This document shows, in pieces, positions 39,917 to 51,450 of a DNA stretch of 64,000 nucleotides. The number at the start of each line of letters is the position of its first letter. Position 1 is the first letter of the stretch. This DNA comes from Corydoras sp. C115 (lineage: Eukaryota; Chordata; Actinopteri; Siluriformes; Callichthyidae), in NCBI GenBank assembly GCA_019802505.1, contig JAFMOC010000009.1, positions 9,733,501-9,797,500 of the forward strand, given 5' to 3'. Under the pieces are notes generated by a model, which saw only the letters and a list, made by a program, of their open reading frames with translations, had not been told where the DNA came from and did not search any database. The translations under genes and the position numbers were made by a program.

Positions 39917-41989
39917 TGCTATTGCCCTGCCCATGAACAAGACATTGTCGTAGTAACAGTATAACAATACAAAGAAACATAATAAAAAGTAAAAATGTGC
40001 CAATATAGCATATTTTACTAGTTTAACTGTACAGACTAGTCATTGTGTGGGAGTAAGTAAATTCTCTTTAGTTCATAAAACATGTCCATGTTATATGACC
40101 CAGCTAAAGTAAAATCTTTAAATTTGTGGTACATTATTTGTGGTACTTATTATTATTGACTTCAGGTTGTTTAGGCCTGCGATAAGCACCCAACATGGTG
40201 GCAATGAATATCTTAAGCAGGGATGAAGCTATAACTAGTAAATTTCATAGATAAATAAAACTATAGACTTTAGATTAGACTGCACATTTTACACTTCTTT
40301 CTGTCCCGACCAGCGATCTTAAAGTTGTCTTAAACCTGCTTCTCTCAGCATAAGCAATGTTACATTAAAAAGTTACTCTAAGACTTGGCTTGCAAATGCA
40401 GCAATGTAATGGGTTCTGCACTAAATACGTCACACATGGTACAGTTCAAAATCACCCAGCTGAGCTTAAAATTGCCATGAACTGACTGACTGTTTAACAC
40501 TCTAAAGAAATTCAAACAGCATTTTAAAAACATTGGCATTGTATGTGGTGTGGCATGGATGGCAGAATCTTGGGTACAGTTTCAGTGTGAATATTTAGGT
40601 TGGCATATATAAACCCCAAACACAACTTGCATTGGCAGCTGGTATAAGCCAAGTCAGCCTCAGATGAAAACATTAAGACTTCAGAGGAATACATTTTTTA
40701 TTAATACTGTAGTGCATGAATAGGTCACAAATCAGCCATCTGGCAATTCTGCACTTCTCTCTACATGTTTCTTGTTTCCTGTGTCTGCATTAGGAGCTAT
40801 TGATGTTTTAGGTTTCATAACCTGTTTAACAATATACTTAATCAGTCATTAGGTTAACAATCTCATACAACTGAACTTGGAAATTGTAATTTCCTGCTAG
40901 AGACAAAAATGGCAAATTGGTCTGTTATCATAATGAGAGAAAGTCATATTTCAGTGGTTAATTTTATTAATGAGCTCAAAGTGACTATTTTGAAATGCTG
41001 GTGAAGTGTTGATTATTGCTTGAGATGAATAACTTGCCTTTTGAGAACTTCAATCACGTAACCACCTCAGTATGCTTTGTCTCTATATACATTCCTGACA
41101 AAGTAATAGATATCCTCCATTAGAATTGCCCAGGTGTTTGATGTATTATTATATGTGGTGTGTGTGTGCTTCTACTTCAAAGTAAGAAGGCTCTAGATTT
41201 AATTCTCAAAGATTATATTACCTCAAAAAATATATTCCAAAGACATGACTGTTGCTGACAGCTGACATGACATGTACATTGGTTATGTACATATCAGTGG
41301 GCTTTTAATGGTAGTTCCAAATCTGAATACGCGGTAGGGCCATGTCAGGAGAGGCCTCTACAGTAAAACTGCGCCAAATCAAATATGCAGATCTTTATAA
41401 TGTGCCAGTCTGAAAGAGGGAGAAAAGGAAAAGTTATATTAATTTTGTTTTCCTAATAAAGTGGCAACTATAAGATTACAGAAGTTGTCATGTGCTGATT
41501 TCTAGGGTACAGTTTGTAGAGGCTTCTATTCAGTGAAAGTCTGAAGGATTACATGAAGATCTTGTTGAGCCACCATCTGGTTACTCGAGACCAGCAAAGC
41601 TGTGTAAACACAACAAAAAATGAACACTTGCAAGAACCAAGTCCTTTTGGAACATATTAGAGTCCTCCATAACCAATGTTTAAATCATCACAGCCAAACC
41701 CAAAAATTTGGCTCTGCCATGCTACTGTATTCAAGGCCAGTTAACTTCTGGAATCAGAACACAAATCAGAAGCTTTGTGGTGGTAAATTTGTTTATGGAA
41801 AATGTGTAGTTATTACATGTCTGAGCAACACAGTGAGAAATATCAAATACACATATGAAATAAACACCAAAAGATTGTAACTAAGAATTTAACAAAGGCT
41901 TAGCTTTGTACATTTCATGTTCTCTTGTAATCCTATGATGATTTTCTTTCTTAATGCACTTGGAAATATGTAAATTGATATTGTATGGT

Positions 41990-41994
<5 letters not shown>

Positions 41995-42053
<59 letters not shown>

Positions 42054-42054
42054 A
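41995..42054. repeat. (TG)n-(TATG)n microsatellite
   Basis: TG units pass into four TATG units. A 22-bp direct duplication follows at 42067-42106. Confidence 0.95.
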
Positions 42055-42066
42055 GCTTAAGATCTA

Positions 42067-42106
42067 ATGTTGTGTAGACTGTCTACTCATGTTGTGTAGA
42101 CTGTCT
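42067..42106. repeat. 18-bp direct repeat, 22-bp period
   Basis: ATGTTGTGTAGACTGTCT occurs at 42067-42084 and again at 42089-42106 without mismatch, separated by ACTC. A recent local duplication next to a microsatellite. Confidence 0.9.
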
Positions 42107-42617
42107 GAAGTACATATCTGTGCACCTGGATAGGAGTAAGTCTAGCTAAGTTATGGTTTGGATTGTTGAGGTCATGTGCGCATCCAAGGTGTATTGGTCA
42201 GTGCTATGCCTGGGAGGTAGAATGTGCATGTTTATATTTATTTTAATGAAATATATTTATTATTTGATTCTTGGGATTTTCTGTCTAATGTGATTGGGTT
42301 TGAAATGCCCACATTACCATATTTCCAACAAACCCATAGCTTATCATGATGTGGGTTCATTAGGAATAAAATTATAATGTTAACAAAAACTTGAACCAAT
42401 AATATTGTTCTAAGCTGAACCACATATTCATAGTGGACTGTAGTTTTCTGTAAATATAGTAAAAAGCTCTTTAATTATAAACAAAATGCTATATAATATA
42501 AATGCTAATTTCAGTTGTCCAAATACTTATGGTCATCATGGTGTATTCATTTCCCTTAAAAAGGGCAAGACAATCTGATTTCCATTTGTGGATAGACTTG
42601 GATTTGACTTTTGCAGC

Positions 42618-42620
<3 letters not shown>

Positions 42621-42702
<82 letters not shown>

Positions 42703-42720
42703 GTGAGGGAGGGGGGGGGG
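42621..42720. repeat. (GT)n microsatellite with G-run
   Basis: About 74 bp of GT, then ATGTATGTGTGAGGGAGG and a run of G up to 42720. The long frames on both strands here encode Cys-Val or Thr-His repeats and are artefacts. Confidence 0.95.
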
Positions 42721-44426
42721 TATTTCAGGATTATCACAGTACTTTGTTGCATTTAAAATTTTGAGCCAAATATTGCATAATTTAGACTGTGGTTTACATA
42801 TCAACAAGCCAAAAGTTAACCTCATGCAAAGCTCCATTACCTACCTGCAATGTGCCTCAAAATTAGCACTTAGTTACTGCACACATTTCCATAAACATTT
42901 AAATAAATGCACTACACGACAGTATGGCAAATTTGAGGACCCTTATCACCACCTTATGTGACTTCATTCTCTAATGTCATTTGAGTTTATTTTAATACTG
43001 GTTTCAATGCCAGCTCACAAGTACTGTACTCTGTAATAGAAACAATTCAGTTCCAATTGTGCATTAGGTCAATTTCAAATATTTTTACACTTACTAAAAT
43101 ACCGAAACTACATATTAAATATTCTAACACACTCAGCGTAGGACAGACTGTGAGTATAAATTCAGAGTAAGTATGATTCATTTAATTCCCTCATGAAAAG
43201 TCTCTGAATTAAATGTGAAATAAAGCAGGCACCAGAATAAAATAAACCTTCAATTAAATTATGTATGTCTAGAGGTTTGGGCACATCGACTTCTGGTTAT
43301 TAGTTCCCATTCCTCCAAGTTTCAAGTTTCCTGAATGCACTTTATTTTCACTAGAACAGTTTATTTTGTCACCTAATTATTTAATATGATGGGTTGATTT
43401 GATCCCAAATCACACGGTGCTGCACTGAGCATAAATGGGCATTCAGTCCAGGTCTGAAATCAGAAGTCAAACACAATTTGTCAAAGTTTAGATTTGCCAT
43501 ATTTACCGCATTCTAAAAGCAATGGAATAAGATAGGGCAGTGGTACAGTTGCATATAACCACGGACTTTAATATTCCATCAAAAACTAAACTAATGAAGT
43601 GTCAAATACTGGAATGTTGTAATGTTTTCACATTTATATTGCAGTCTTAATTGAAACAGGTCAAATTTAAAATTAAAAGATATAAAAACAGGTCAAATTT
43701 AAAATTAAGAGACATGATCATGAATACATTGATATTTTGAATCCCATACTTTGACAGGAAATTCTTTATTTTACAGATTTATTGCCTGATACATTTGGAC
43801 ATTATACATTGCCTTATACATACTTGTAAAGCAATTGATGAAACATAAATATTTTAAGTAATATTATTTTGGAATATTACAATAGAAGGTAAAAAACAAA
43901 AAAGTAAACAGGCTGAAAATCTTCTTCTGGGAATAATGTGCAATAAAATGCCAGTTATAAATGTTCCTGTTTTTCTCTGTATATAAATAATACATGTAGG
44001 TTAAGCTCTTATACCAACAACAGTAGATGTCCATCAATCTTCTCACTGTTTCTCAAAATGGAAAAACACAGTTGCATCGATTTGTGTAAGCTTAATCCCA
44101 CTATTCAACATGTGAGGTATAGAGAAGTTTTTTGATGAATGTTCTCAGGCAAAGAGACACCTAATGTATGTTCCTTGTACATAGAGTAAAGCATTTGGTA
44201 CTAGAAAATCACCCTTAACACCCAGTATACCCACCCAGTACACTTACAGTACAGACACTTAAAGAAAGAAACAAAAATGTCAAATAAATAATAATGTATG
44301 TCCTTAAAAACCTGAATTTTAATTTTTTTTGCAAATTATTAAAATGTATCTGTTCATTACTAATATGTACCATTTGGAAAGAAGAAAAGGTTTTGCCTGA
44401 TGTAAATTAACTTTGACTTAACTATA
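42721..44426. other. Gene-free AT-rich DNA
   Basis: No gene or known repeat was recognised apart from the tandem duplication at 43654-43712. Open frames are short and AT-driven. Confidence 0.5.
43654..43712. repeat. 27-bp direct repeat, 32-bp period
   Basis: AAACAGGTCAAATTTAAAAT plus AAAAGA/AAGAGA occurs at 43654-43680 and 43686-43712 with one mismatch. A local tandem duplication. Confidence 0.9.
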
Positions 44427-44428
44427 TA

Positions 44429-44631
44429 CAGTTGTGATCAAATTTATTCAACCCCCAATGCTGCGAAGGGTTTTATGGAATTCAGTGCACATTTGTAATT
44501 GTGTTCATAATGAAATCTTACAAGGACTTGTTAAAGAACTAAATGCAACTAAGATAGCATCAATTGTTTTTGTCATAAAGTATTAAATGGCCTTTTTGTG
44601 ATTTCTTCATTGACACAATTATTCAACCCCT
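44429..44631 (+). repeat. Left IR/DR terminus of Tc1 element
   Basis: The outer repeat is at 44429-44457 and the inner direct repeat at about 44607-44631 (ACACAATTATTCAACCCC). In this family these are transposase-binding sites. The DNA between the repeats does not match the corresponding DNA at the right end, so only the two binding motifs are shared. Confidence 0.85.
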
Positions 44632-44804
44632 TTACAACTACCACTCATAAGAACAGAGGTTCATTCCAGTGTTTTCAATCAGGTATTGAAAACACCTGTG
44701 GATGTCAACGAGCAGCAATCAAGCATGATAAGCACCAATTAGGCAGATTTAAAAGGACTGTGATACTCAGCTCCTTCTAGACATCTACTGGTGTGTTTAC
44801 AAGC

Positions 44805-45823
44805 ATGGTGAAGGCAAGAGAATGGTCCCAGAAGACAAGAGAAGAGGTTATTGCTCTTCACAAGAATGGCAATGGATATAAAAAGATTGCGAAGTTGTTA
44901 AATATTCCAAGAGACACTATCGGAAGTATCATTCGCAAGTTCAAGTTAAAGGGCACAGTGGAAACGTTACCTGGTCGTGGCAGAAAGAAGATCCTGACCG
45001 CGACTGCTGTGCGCTACCTGAAGCGTAATGTGGAAAAAAATCCCCGCGTGACTGCTAAGGAACTGAAAAAAGACCTGTCAGATGTGGGCACTGAAGTTTC
45101 AGCTCAGACAATAAGGCGCGCACTGCATAACGAAGACCTCCATGCCAGAACTCCCAGGCGCACCCCCTTGCTGACTCCAAAGAACAAGAAAAGTCAACTG
45201 CAGTATGCCAAAAGTCATGTGGACAAGCCACAAAGGTTTTGGACAGTGTACTGTGGTCAGATGAAACTAAATTAGAACTGTTTGGGACAATGGACCAGCG
45301 CTATGTTTGGAGGAGGAAGAACCAGGCTTATGAACAAAAGAACACCTTGCCTACTGTGAAGCATGGCGGGGGGTCAATTATGCTTTGGGGCTGTTTTGCT
45401 TCTAATGGTACAGGAAAGCTTCAACGTGTGCAGGGTACCATGAATTCCCTTCAGTACCAGGAGATCTTGGAGGAAAATGTGATGGAGTCAGTCACAAACC
45501 TGCGGCTTGGGAGACGTTGGACCTTCCAACAGGACAATGATCCGAAGCACACATCCAAGTCCACTAGAGCATGGTTGAACATGAAAGGCTGGAACATTCT
45601 AGAGTGGCCATCGCAATCACCAGACTTAAATCCAATTGAGAACCTCTGGTGGGACCTAAAGAAGGCAGTTGCAGTGCGCAAGCCTAAGAATGTGACTGAA
45701 CTGGAGGCTTTTGCCCATGAAGAATGGGCTAAGATACCAGGTCGCTGCAAGACACTTGTGTCAAGCTATGCTTCACGCTTGAAAGCTGTCATAACTGGAA
45801 AAGGATGTTGTACTAAGTACTAA
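44805..45823 (+). pseudogene. Tc1-like transposase with one frameshift
   Basis: A DDE/D cut-and-paste transposase. The start is ATG 44805, giving the usual MVK-type N-terminus; an in-frame GTG 12 nt upstream is not needed. Residues 1-110 hold a paired-like helix-turn-helix region with an AT-hook-like GRGRKK (about 44976-44993). The catalytic domain keeps Asp in WSDETK (45260-45262), Asp in QQDNDPKHT (45533-45535) and Glu in NPIENLW (45638-45640), giving the DD34E spacing. The GGG(S)IMLWGCF block is present and the end is TKY-stop at 45821-45823. One lesion is visible: after KPQRFW (about 45240) the frame shifts, consistent with loss of one G. With it restored the length would be 339 residues, normal for the family. 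No other stop is seen. Confidence 0.92.
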
Positions 45824-45837
45824 AAAATAATGTCACT

Positions 45838-46042
45838 AGGGGGTTGAATAAAACTGATAATGATGTGAGCACAGTAAAGACATTTGTGGTTATTCCATCA
45901 TAAATATTATGTTATATTTGTCTAATTTATAAGTGCCTCTTTGATATAATTGTAAATAAGATGACTGAAATGATCCAAATCAATGTCAAACTGGCCAAAA
46001 CACTTTATTTCAGTGGGGGTTGAATAAATTTGATCACAACTG
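45838..46042 (-). repeat. Right IR/DR terminus of Tc1 element
   Basis: The inner direct repeat (GGGGGTTGAATAAAACTGAT, about 45839-45858) begins some 15 nt after the transposase stop. The outer repeat is 46014-46042 and matches the left outer repeat perfectly in inverse orientation. Confidence 0.85.
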
Positions 46043-46044
46043 TA

Positions 46045-46570
46045 ACTATATATTTGTAATAGTGATGGTTCAGTTCAGCCCAGCTATGTCGCTTAATAAA
46101 ATAAATAAAAATGGTCCTGATAATGTAAGTCACTGGATGCTGAAAATACCAGATGAAGCTTGAGGTGTTTTTGAATAGGTCTCCATATTCAGCTCTCATA
46201 TTAAATTAGTCTAATCCATATATACATCAAAGGTAATGACAGTGCAGTGAGTCACAGTTCTTACTGTCAGTGGACCCCAAGCTCTAACACAAGCAAGTCA
46301 AGTTGTCAACCAGCGTCACTCTAAGCAGGGTTAAGAAAATGTCTTCCATGTGAGCTGAGTGTTTATGTTACCGGCCACATCACACACCAAACCTGTTGGT
46401 ATAAGGGATTAACCTGTGTGCAGGAACAAACTAACCACTGTCCTTTGAAACCTTTGCTTTGTCAGTGAAAGTAAAATAAAACGGTTAAATGGTAAATATA
46501 AATCAAATAGTAGGATGTTTTATGTCTCCTTTAAAAGGAAACGTACAATGAGACTTTTTGACAGGAACAA
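46045..46570. other. Gene-free DNA next to Tc1 insertion
   Basis: A short, unremarkable stretch with no open frame above 65 codons and no repeat recognised. Confidence 0.5.
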
Positions 46571-46993
46571 ATTAAGGTTGCCTTGGTCCTGGAGACTTCA
46601 GTTTATTTGCTAAATTGGATCAGCCTGCCAAAACGACCTGGCGATAATTCAAAGATTTATAAATTGTCTGCAGTTTGGGCAGGAAAACAAAACATGGTGA
46701 TTTATGCAGTGGGTAAAACTGTTGAGGTTTGCACGTTCACCTCTGTCATTGCAGTAAACTTTATTATAAGATCTATCACAATCTGTGGCAAAAGCAGACG
46801 GACCTCCAAGCTTGATTCTGGAAGCAGCTGGTGAACTGGTTAATTTGCTGAGTGCTAATGTTCGAGGAAACATTTGGAACTTTCCTTGTGGAGATTCAGC
46901 AGAGAGATGCACATCAGTCATTTGTGTTTTTGTGATGAGTAACTCTCTGAGTTTGGAATTGTTTGACAGACATGGACTTTTTCCAGCTTCCAT
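46571..46993. other. Stop-poor island open on both strands
   Basis: Plus-strand frames of 83 and 71 codons (46583-46834, 46785-47000) face a minus-strand frame of 114 codons (46649-46993). The block has CpGs, a balanced composition and words such as AGCAGCTGGTGAACTGGTTAATTTG near 46826. Openness of both strands fits a conserved non-coding element or base composition better than one gene. No family is recognised in any frame. Confidence 0.25.
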
Positions 46994-48762
46994 GAACTAG
47001 TACTAGGAGTATAGGGATAGCAAAGAAGGTGTATTTAGAAACTGTAGTCAGTTCAGCTATAAAGCACCTGGCATCACAAGCTCAGAAAAGAGAACTGTCA
47101 AATATTGAAACTATGACAAAGTTGTTTGGCTTAGTGGATGTGATATACTCACGACCACAGTAAATTCTGCCTCTGCCACTTGCAATTCCTTTTGCTATTG
47201 GGCTTTCACTGCAGATACACACAGATGCACAAAAGCATATTAGCTATTTAAGTAGAAAAAAATAAAGAAAATGTGCTTAAACAGTTTATGTCTAAATTCT
47301 ATTAAGCCACAATCTTTGTGACAAATAGGAACCAAGACTAAAATGTCTAAGAATAAGTGCTGGACAGGGGGAAACATCGTTTGACATTTAACAAAACCTG
47401 AGGTGTAAAGGCTTTTGGACGAGCACAGGTTTATTAATATCTGTGTCAGTACCGTGTTTTAAGACCATCTTGGTATGTCAGTAGTTCTTAATATATTTTC
47501 TTAGGGTCATAAAGCATGTTAAAGTATTAGAAGCTAAAAGTCTCAGAAAATAAATAAATCTGGTCAATGCTGTATTTATATTTAAGTTATTGCTAACAGA
47601 ATGGTATTTAATTGTTTAATTACTGGTTAAATTTTGAAGAGGACACGGCAATATGACAAATTTGAACTAGCTGATGGATGAGTGAAATGGGTGCATGGGC
47701 CAGGACAAACACATTGTGAATAGGTCCTCATTCATTTGGGACTTGCACACTCAGGGTTGCAGCGGTTACAACAACACCCCTATTGTGCCTTTGCCATCAA
47801 TAAATAGAGCCATGCATTCATGGGTGCTATTGATACATCATTTTTCACATATGTCCAGATGTCACAAATAAAAAAAAGATGTGTGTTAAGCCAGAAGTTT
47901 GACACACCTGGAATCTACATAGCTTTTTAAATACAATTTAATATTTTTTCTTTTTTTGCAGGTTTTATTATTTTCGACAGTCTGGCAAAATCAAAAGACA
48001 AAATAAGGAGGTTTTATGTAAATATTTTATGCGTCTAAAATGTAATGTAAACATATGTAATGTGTAAGTTTGTTATGCTAGCCCATTGTTGCTGACCTGT
48101 GTGTGTGTGAAGTAGTCTGTTGAATTCTTATGGCATCATACATCTGCAAGCTTGGATTTCCTCTCATTTCTGTCTTTTTTCTGAGCTGTGAGTGAGGTCT
48201 ATATCTCACGACCTCTTACAGCTTCCAGATAGTACTGACCCTACATCAGAGCAGGTGGATGCTCGTGCAAACAGCTAAGCGAACATGCCACAGCATGGTA
48301 TAGTGGGAAAATGTACCCTTTTGCAAAAATGAATTAATTTTAAACAGTTTGACTCAAGCATACATTTCTTCTAGCTAAAATAAATACAAATTAATGATTT
48401 TAAAATAATGGATTCAGAGAGACTTTCAACTAAGATAAGAGTACAGTACAGTAGAGACTGATCCATGACCATATAATGACAAATTGCTTGTATGCGGATT
48501 TACTATGTTGATTTACATGTTTACTAGCCCTGTAGTCACCTTCAGCAAAGCTGTTGAACCGATATGAGGAGAAAAAAATACATTACAGCTTCAAAATAAA
48601 TTACTTTACCTAATTTTTTTTAATTATAAGTGTATGTATGGAATCTAATGTTATTATGCTTTAAATCTGCCAAAAGGTGTCAAAGGCCACTGAGCCACCC
48701 AGGTCTGTGAAGAGTCAACATTTTATGATCAGATTGTTCTGATGATTTATTTCTGCTATTAA
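46994..48762. other. Gene-free DNA
   Basis: No gene or repeat family was recognised. An acceptor-like TATTTTTTCTTTTTTTGCAG ends at 47962, but the following sequence does not stay open. The sequence is AT-rich single-copy DNA as far as can be seen. Confidence 0.45.
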
Positions 48763-49302
48763 ATGCCAAAACAGAATTGTGTTTACAGAACTACAGCAGG
48801 CCACGTTTTAAAAGCTGAAACTTTATTGCAAACACAAGTAAAAATGATCTGGATGGGAAGGGGTGGGCTGGGGGATGCTGGGCATATGTTTGATTTCCAT
48901 ATTTCACTAATTAAGTTAGACATGCAGACACGGCAAGACTTTAAACCCTTTCTGTCTCTTACAATATTTCATGACATACAATCATACACACCTAGATCAT
49001 TTGTAGCACTCTGCAATAAGCCACTTTGTCTCTTCATACCTCCTAAAACTTTGAGTACAACTATTTTCTCTGTTCCTTCCTCCCTTCCTTTTGCCTGCCG
49101 TGCCTCCTTCAATCCCTCCCCTGTCTCTCTTGTTACTGGGCATTCCACGGTTGTCTTAATAAACTCGTATCGCAATAAACCAGAACCAATTACATGCACA
49201 GCCAGAGAAGCTGACCTCACAGAAAAAAAAAAAAAACGAGAAGATCCACCTGGTGTGGATCTGATTTTTTTTTTTCCCTCTGGTTCATTTAACTCTGGCT
49301 AA
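48763..49302 (+). other. Longest orphan ATG frame, 179 codons
   Basis: The longest ATG-initiated frame outside transposons. The product has no recognisable domain, signal peptide or repeat. Its C-terminal part is created by an A-run and T-run around a hairpin (49223-49275), which encode poly-Lys and poly-Phe. An 83-codon frame runs opposite. A GC/pyrimidine-rich patch at 49060-49130 explains part of the openness. More likely non-coding than a gene. Confidence 0.15.
49223..49275. other. Hairpin with A-run and T-run arms
   Basis: Fourteen A (49223-49236), CGAGA, then AGATCCAC (49242-49249), loop CTGGT, GTGGATCT (49255-49262), GA, then eleven T (49265-49275). The central 8-bp arms are perfect and the flanking A/T runs extend the stem imperfectly. 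The T-run after a stem resembles a pol III stop, but no pol III promoter is seen upstream. Confidence 0.6.
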
Positions 49303-49399
49303 CTAGTCCCAAACCTGTGCTTCTCCTAAGACGGCAAGTCCATCTTGCACCCATGCAGTTAAACCACACTGTGTAGCCCTTTCTTTCACCTTCATAAAC

Positions 49400-49560
49400 A
49401 ACACATCAAGTCACTCGCAGACACCCCCCCCTTTCCCCCAGCCTCCTATTAGCAGCTAATAAGGTTGAGTTACCTCTCAGCAAGCTGCCAAGTGGCCTCT
49501 GCTGGGCCTCAGTGACTGTTTGTGCTTGGCAAGCTTAGCCGAGAAGACCTGCTCCTAACA
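49400..49560. other. Candidate conserved non-coding island
   Basis: A GC-richer block with a C-run, CTATTAGCAGCTAATAAGG near 49446 and repeated GCCAAGTGGCC / CTTGGCAAGCTTAGCC words. The palindromic TTAGCAGCTAA and TAAT words resemble homeodomain/bHLH sites. No open frame of note. Confidence 0.25.
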
Positions 49561-51119
49561 CTTTAACAGTAGGATAACAAATGGTGCTGGCCTCGTCCAA
49601 TTTAGACTGATTTTACTGCTGAGAATGACATGATTGAGACAGAAGCTGTTTATATTTTTGAATCCAAGTGGTGATTTGCGAAAACGTATCTTGGCATCTA
49701 AATCTAGACAGCAACACACTTATTTTGGTTAAGATTTTTGCTGCAGTTAATTGCATACTGAGTGACTTCATCATTTGTGATGATGAAGGCCTGATGACCA
49801 ATCTAATGCAGCAGCAGTTTTTTGCCACATACATGAGCTCACAGACATAACTAATAGGCTACTGTCACTGTAACCAATAGAACAGCCCTATAGTTTATAC
49901 ATATTTTCCTGGACACTATGTAATCTGTAGAACCTAGTCAGTAATATCTAGTTATTGGAAACTCCTTGGAAAGATGATAGGATAACTACTTTACTGTGGC
50001 ACCAGTCAGAAGTCCATCGGTACATGTGTTAAAAAGAGACATTGCTAGACAAATATTAAATAATCATACGTGACTTAATCATATGTGACCAGTTAATACT
50101 GGACTGCCACTTGGACTGCCAATAGTTTTAATTGTTTCCCAAGTTTTTGTGATGATGCAGCATTCTCGCTGTACAGAGTTAAATAAATGACAGAGGAGTA
50201 GAACCACTATGTAAAGTACATTGTACAACAGCATTTTCAAAAGATTTTTAAGGTGTCTTGGGGTAACACATGGCTTCTCAAGCATTCATAATTCAAACCT
50301 GATTAATGCTAGCATGGTTAACTTATAATATGACAGTGCCATCAAGAAAGAAGTCCACTAATGGGACAAACCAGCTTATCCAATATATTTAAGTAATTAG
50401 CTGACTTAATTTATTTTTAACACATAACATTGCCAAGCTTTGATCTGACTGATTGAAGCAAAACCTGTTCATAAATATCCAAATGCAAACCTTTTGTTGT
50501 GATGGACTAGACGTGGGGACTTTAATTCCATAAAAGTGTAATATTACTCATCACTGCAGCAGGGAACTTATTTAATCTTTTATATACTGGTGTTACTATA
50601 CTATGTTGTACAAAATACAATCAAGATGGATTGTTTTTCCCTTCAAATTATAAGGATATAAAAAACAGGATTAAACCTGTCAAAACATGAAAAGCAAATG
50701 TTTGTCAAAGCTGTCAAGAATTAATGGAAGGTATTTCAATCATAATTACTAAACCACCCCAGGCGTCTTAAGGTGTTCAACAAGTTACTTTAACAAGTAA
50801 GTTCAATAAGTAACTTAAGGAACATTAATCCATCAAACACAAACAGGTTCTTTTGTGCAGAATGAAAAGCTGACAAATACAAGAACACATATTAAGACCA
50901 CAATCTTTAAAGGTGACAGTCATCTGATAAGTAAGATTGTCTTGTTTGATTAACTACCCCATGTTGTAAAAGGTTTGCTGTTAATGTCTGCGCTACTGAA
51001 ACTAGTACTTGTTGACCTTAGTTTACATAACATTCAGTGATTTGTGCACATCATAACTTGAGAAATATGAGATGTCAAAGATTCAAGGAGAAAATTAAAA
51101 ACAAGAGGATGAACAAGAG
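49561..51119. other. Gene-free DNA
   Basis: No gene or known repeat was recognised. An imperfect inverted repeat lies at 50767-50819 (CTTAAG...AAGTTACTT / AAGTAACTTAAG). It is short and may be chance in AT-rich DNA. Confidence 0.45.
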
Positions 51120-51450
51120 AATGGTGGCCGTGAAGATACTCAAAACCCAGCATGGAAATCAAACCATCAAATGACCCTCTTTAATTGCTCTGGGGCCAGT
51201 TTGTAACAATTACAGCAAAAGGAATCCTTTAGCAGCAATAACACTAAATCACCCCTTATTAAAACAGCAGTATATCTGCCCACCTAAATTGTTGCTGGAC
51301 TCATGGGTTATCACAATAACCGTAAATTCTAGCAGATTTCTGGCCGTAAAAACTCATTAGGTATTTCCCAGCTCAGGAGGAGCAGAGAAGTGCCTGTTGC
51401 CTGGGAGCAAAGATTAGGGGGGGCTGGCCACAGTTACCTTTTGTCATGAA
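51120..51450. other. Candidate conserved non-coding island
   Basis: A compact block with CCCTCTTTAATTGCTCTGG near 51174, GTAACAATTACAGC near 51203, CCCCTTATTAAAACAG near 51253 and TTATCACAATAACCG near 51308, followed by a GC-rich end with AGGAGGAGCAGAGAAG. The spacing of TAAT-type words in balanced sequence is enhancer-like. No frame is long enough to suggest an exon. Confidence 0.3.

Larger units (their letters stand above)
44427..46044 (+). mobile_element. Full-length Tc1-like transposon, IR/DR type
   Basis: A 1614-bp element (44429-46042) flanked by the TA target duplication (44427-44428, 46043-46044). The outermost 29 bp at each end, beginning CAGTTGTGATCAAATTT, are perfect inverted copies. 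A second, diverged copy of the end sequence (core ATTCAACCCC / GGGGTTGAAT) lies about 190 bp inside each end. This is the two-repeat IR/DR layout known from Sleeping Beauty-like fish elements. A single transposase gene fills the middle. The terminal identity and readable gene suggest a fairly recent insertion. Confidence 0.95.

Noticed and set aside
42489..42837. Frames on both strands encoding Cys-Val or Thr-His repeats
   Set aside because: Artefacts of the (GT)n microsatellite.
45451..45750. 99-codon minus-strand frame
   Set aside because: Antisense shadow of the Tc1 transposase.
48763..49302. A real 179-residue protein-coding gene
   Set aside because: No domain, poly-Lys and poly-Phe arise from homopolymers, a frame runs opposite, and no gene context exists. 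Kept only as an orphan frame.
50767..50819. Inverted repeat CTTAAG...AAGTTACTT / AAGTAACTTAAG as a transposon end pair
   Set aside because: Too short and imperfect, AT-rich, and without target duplication.
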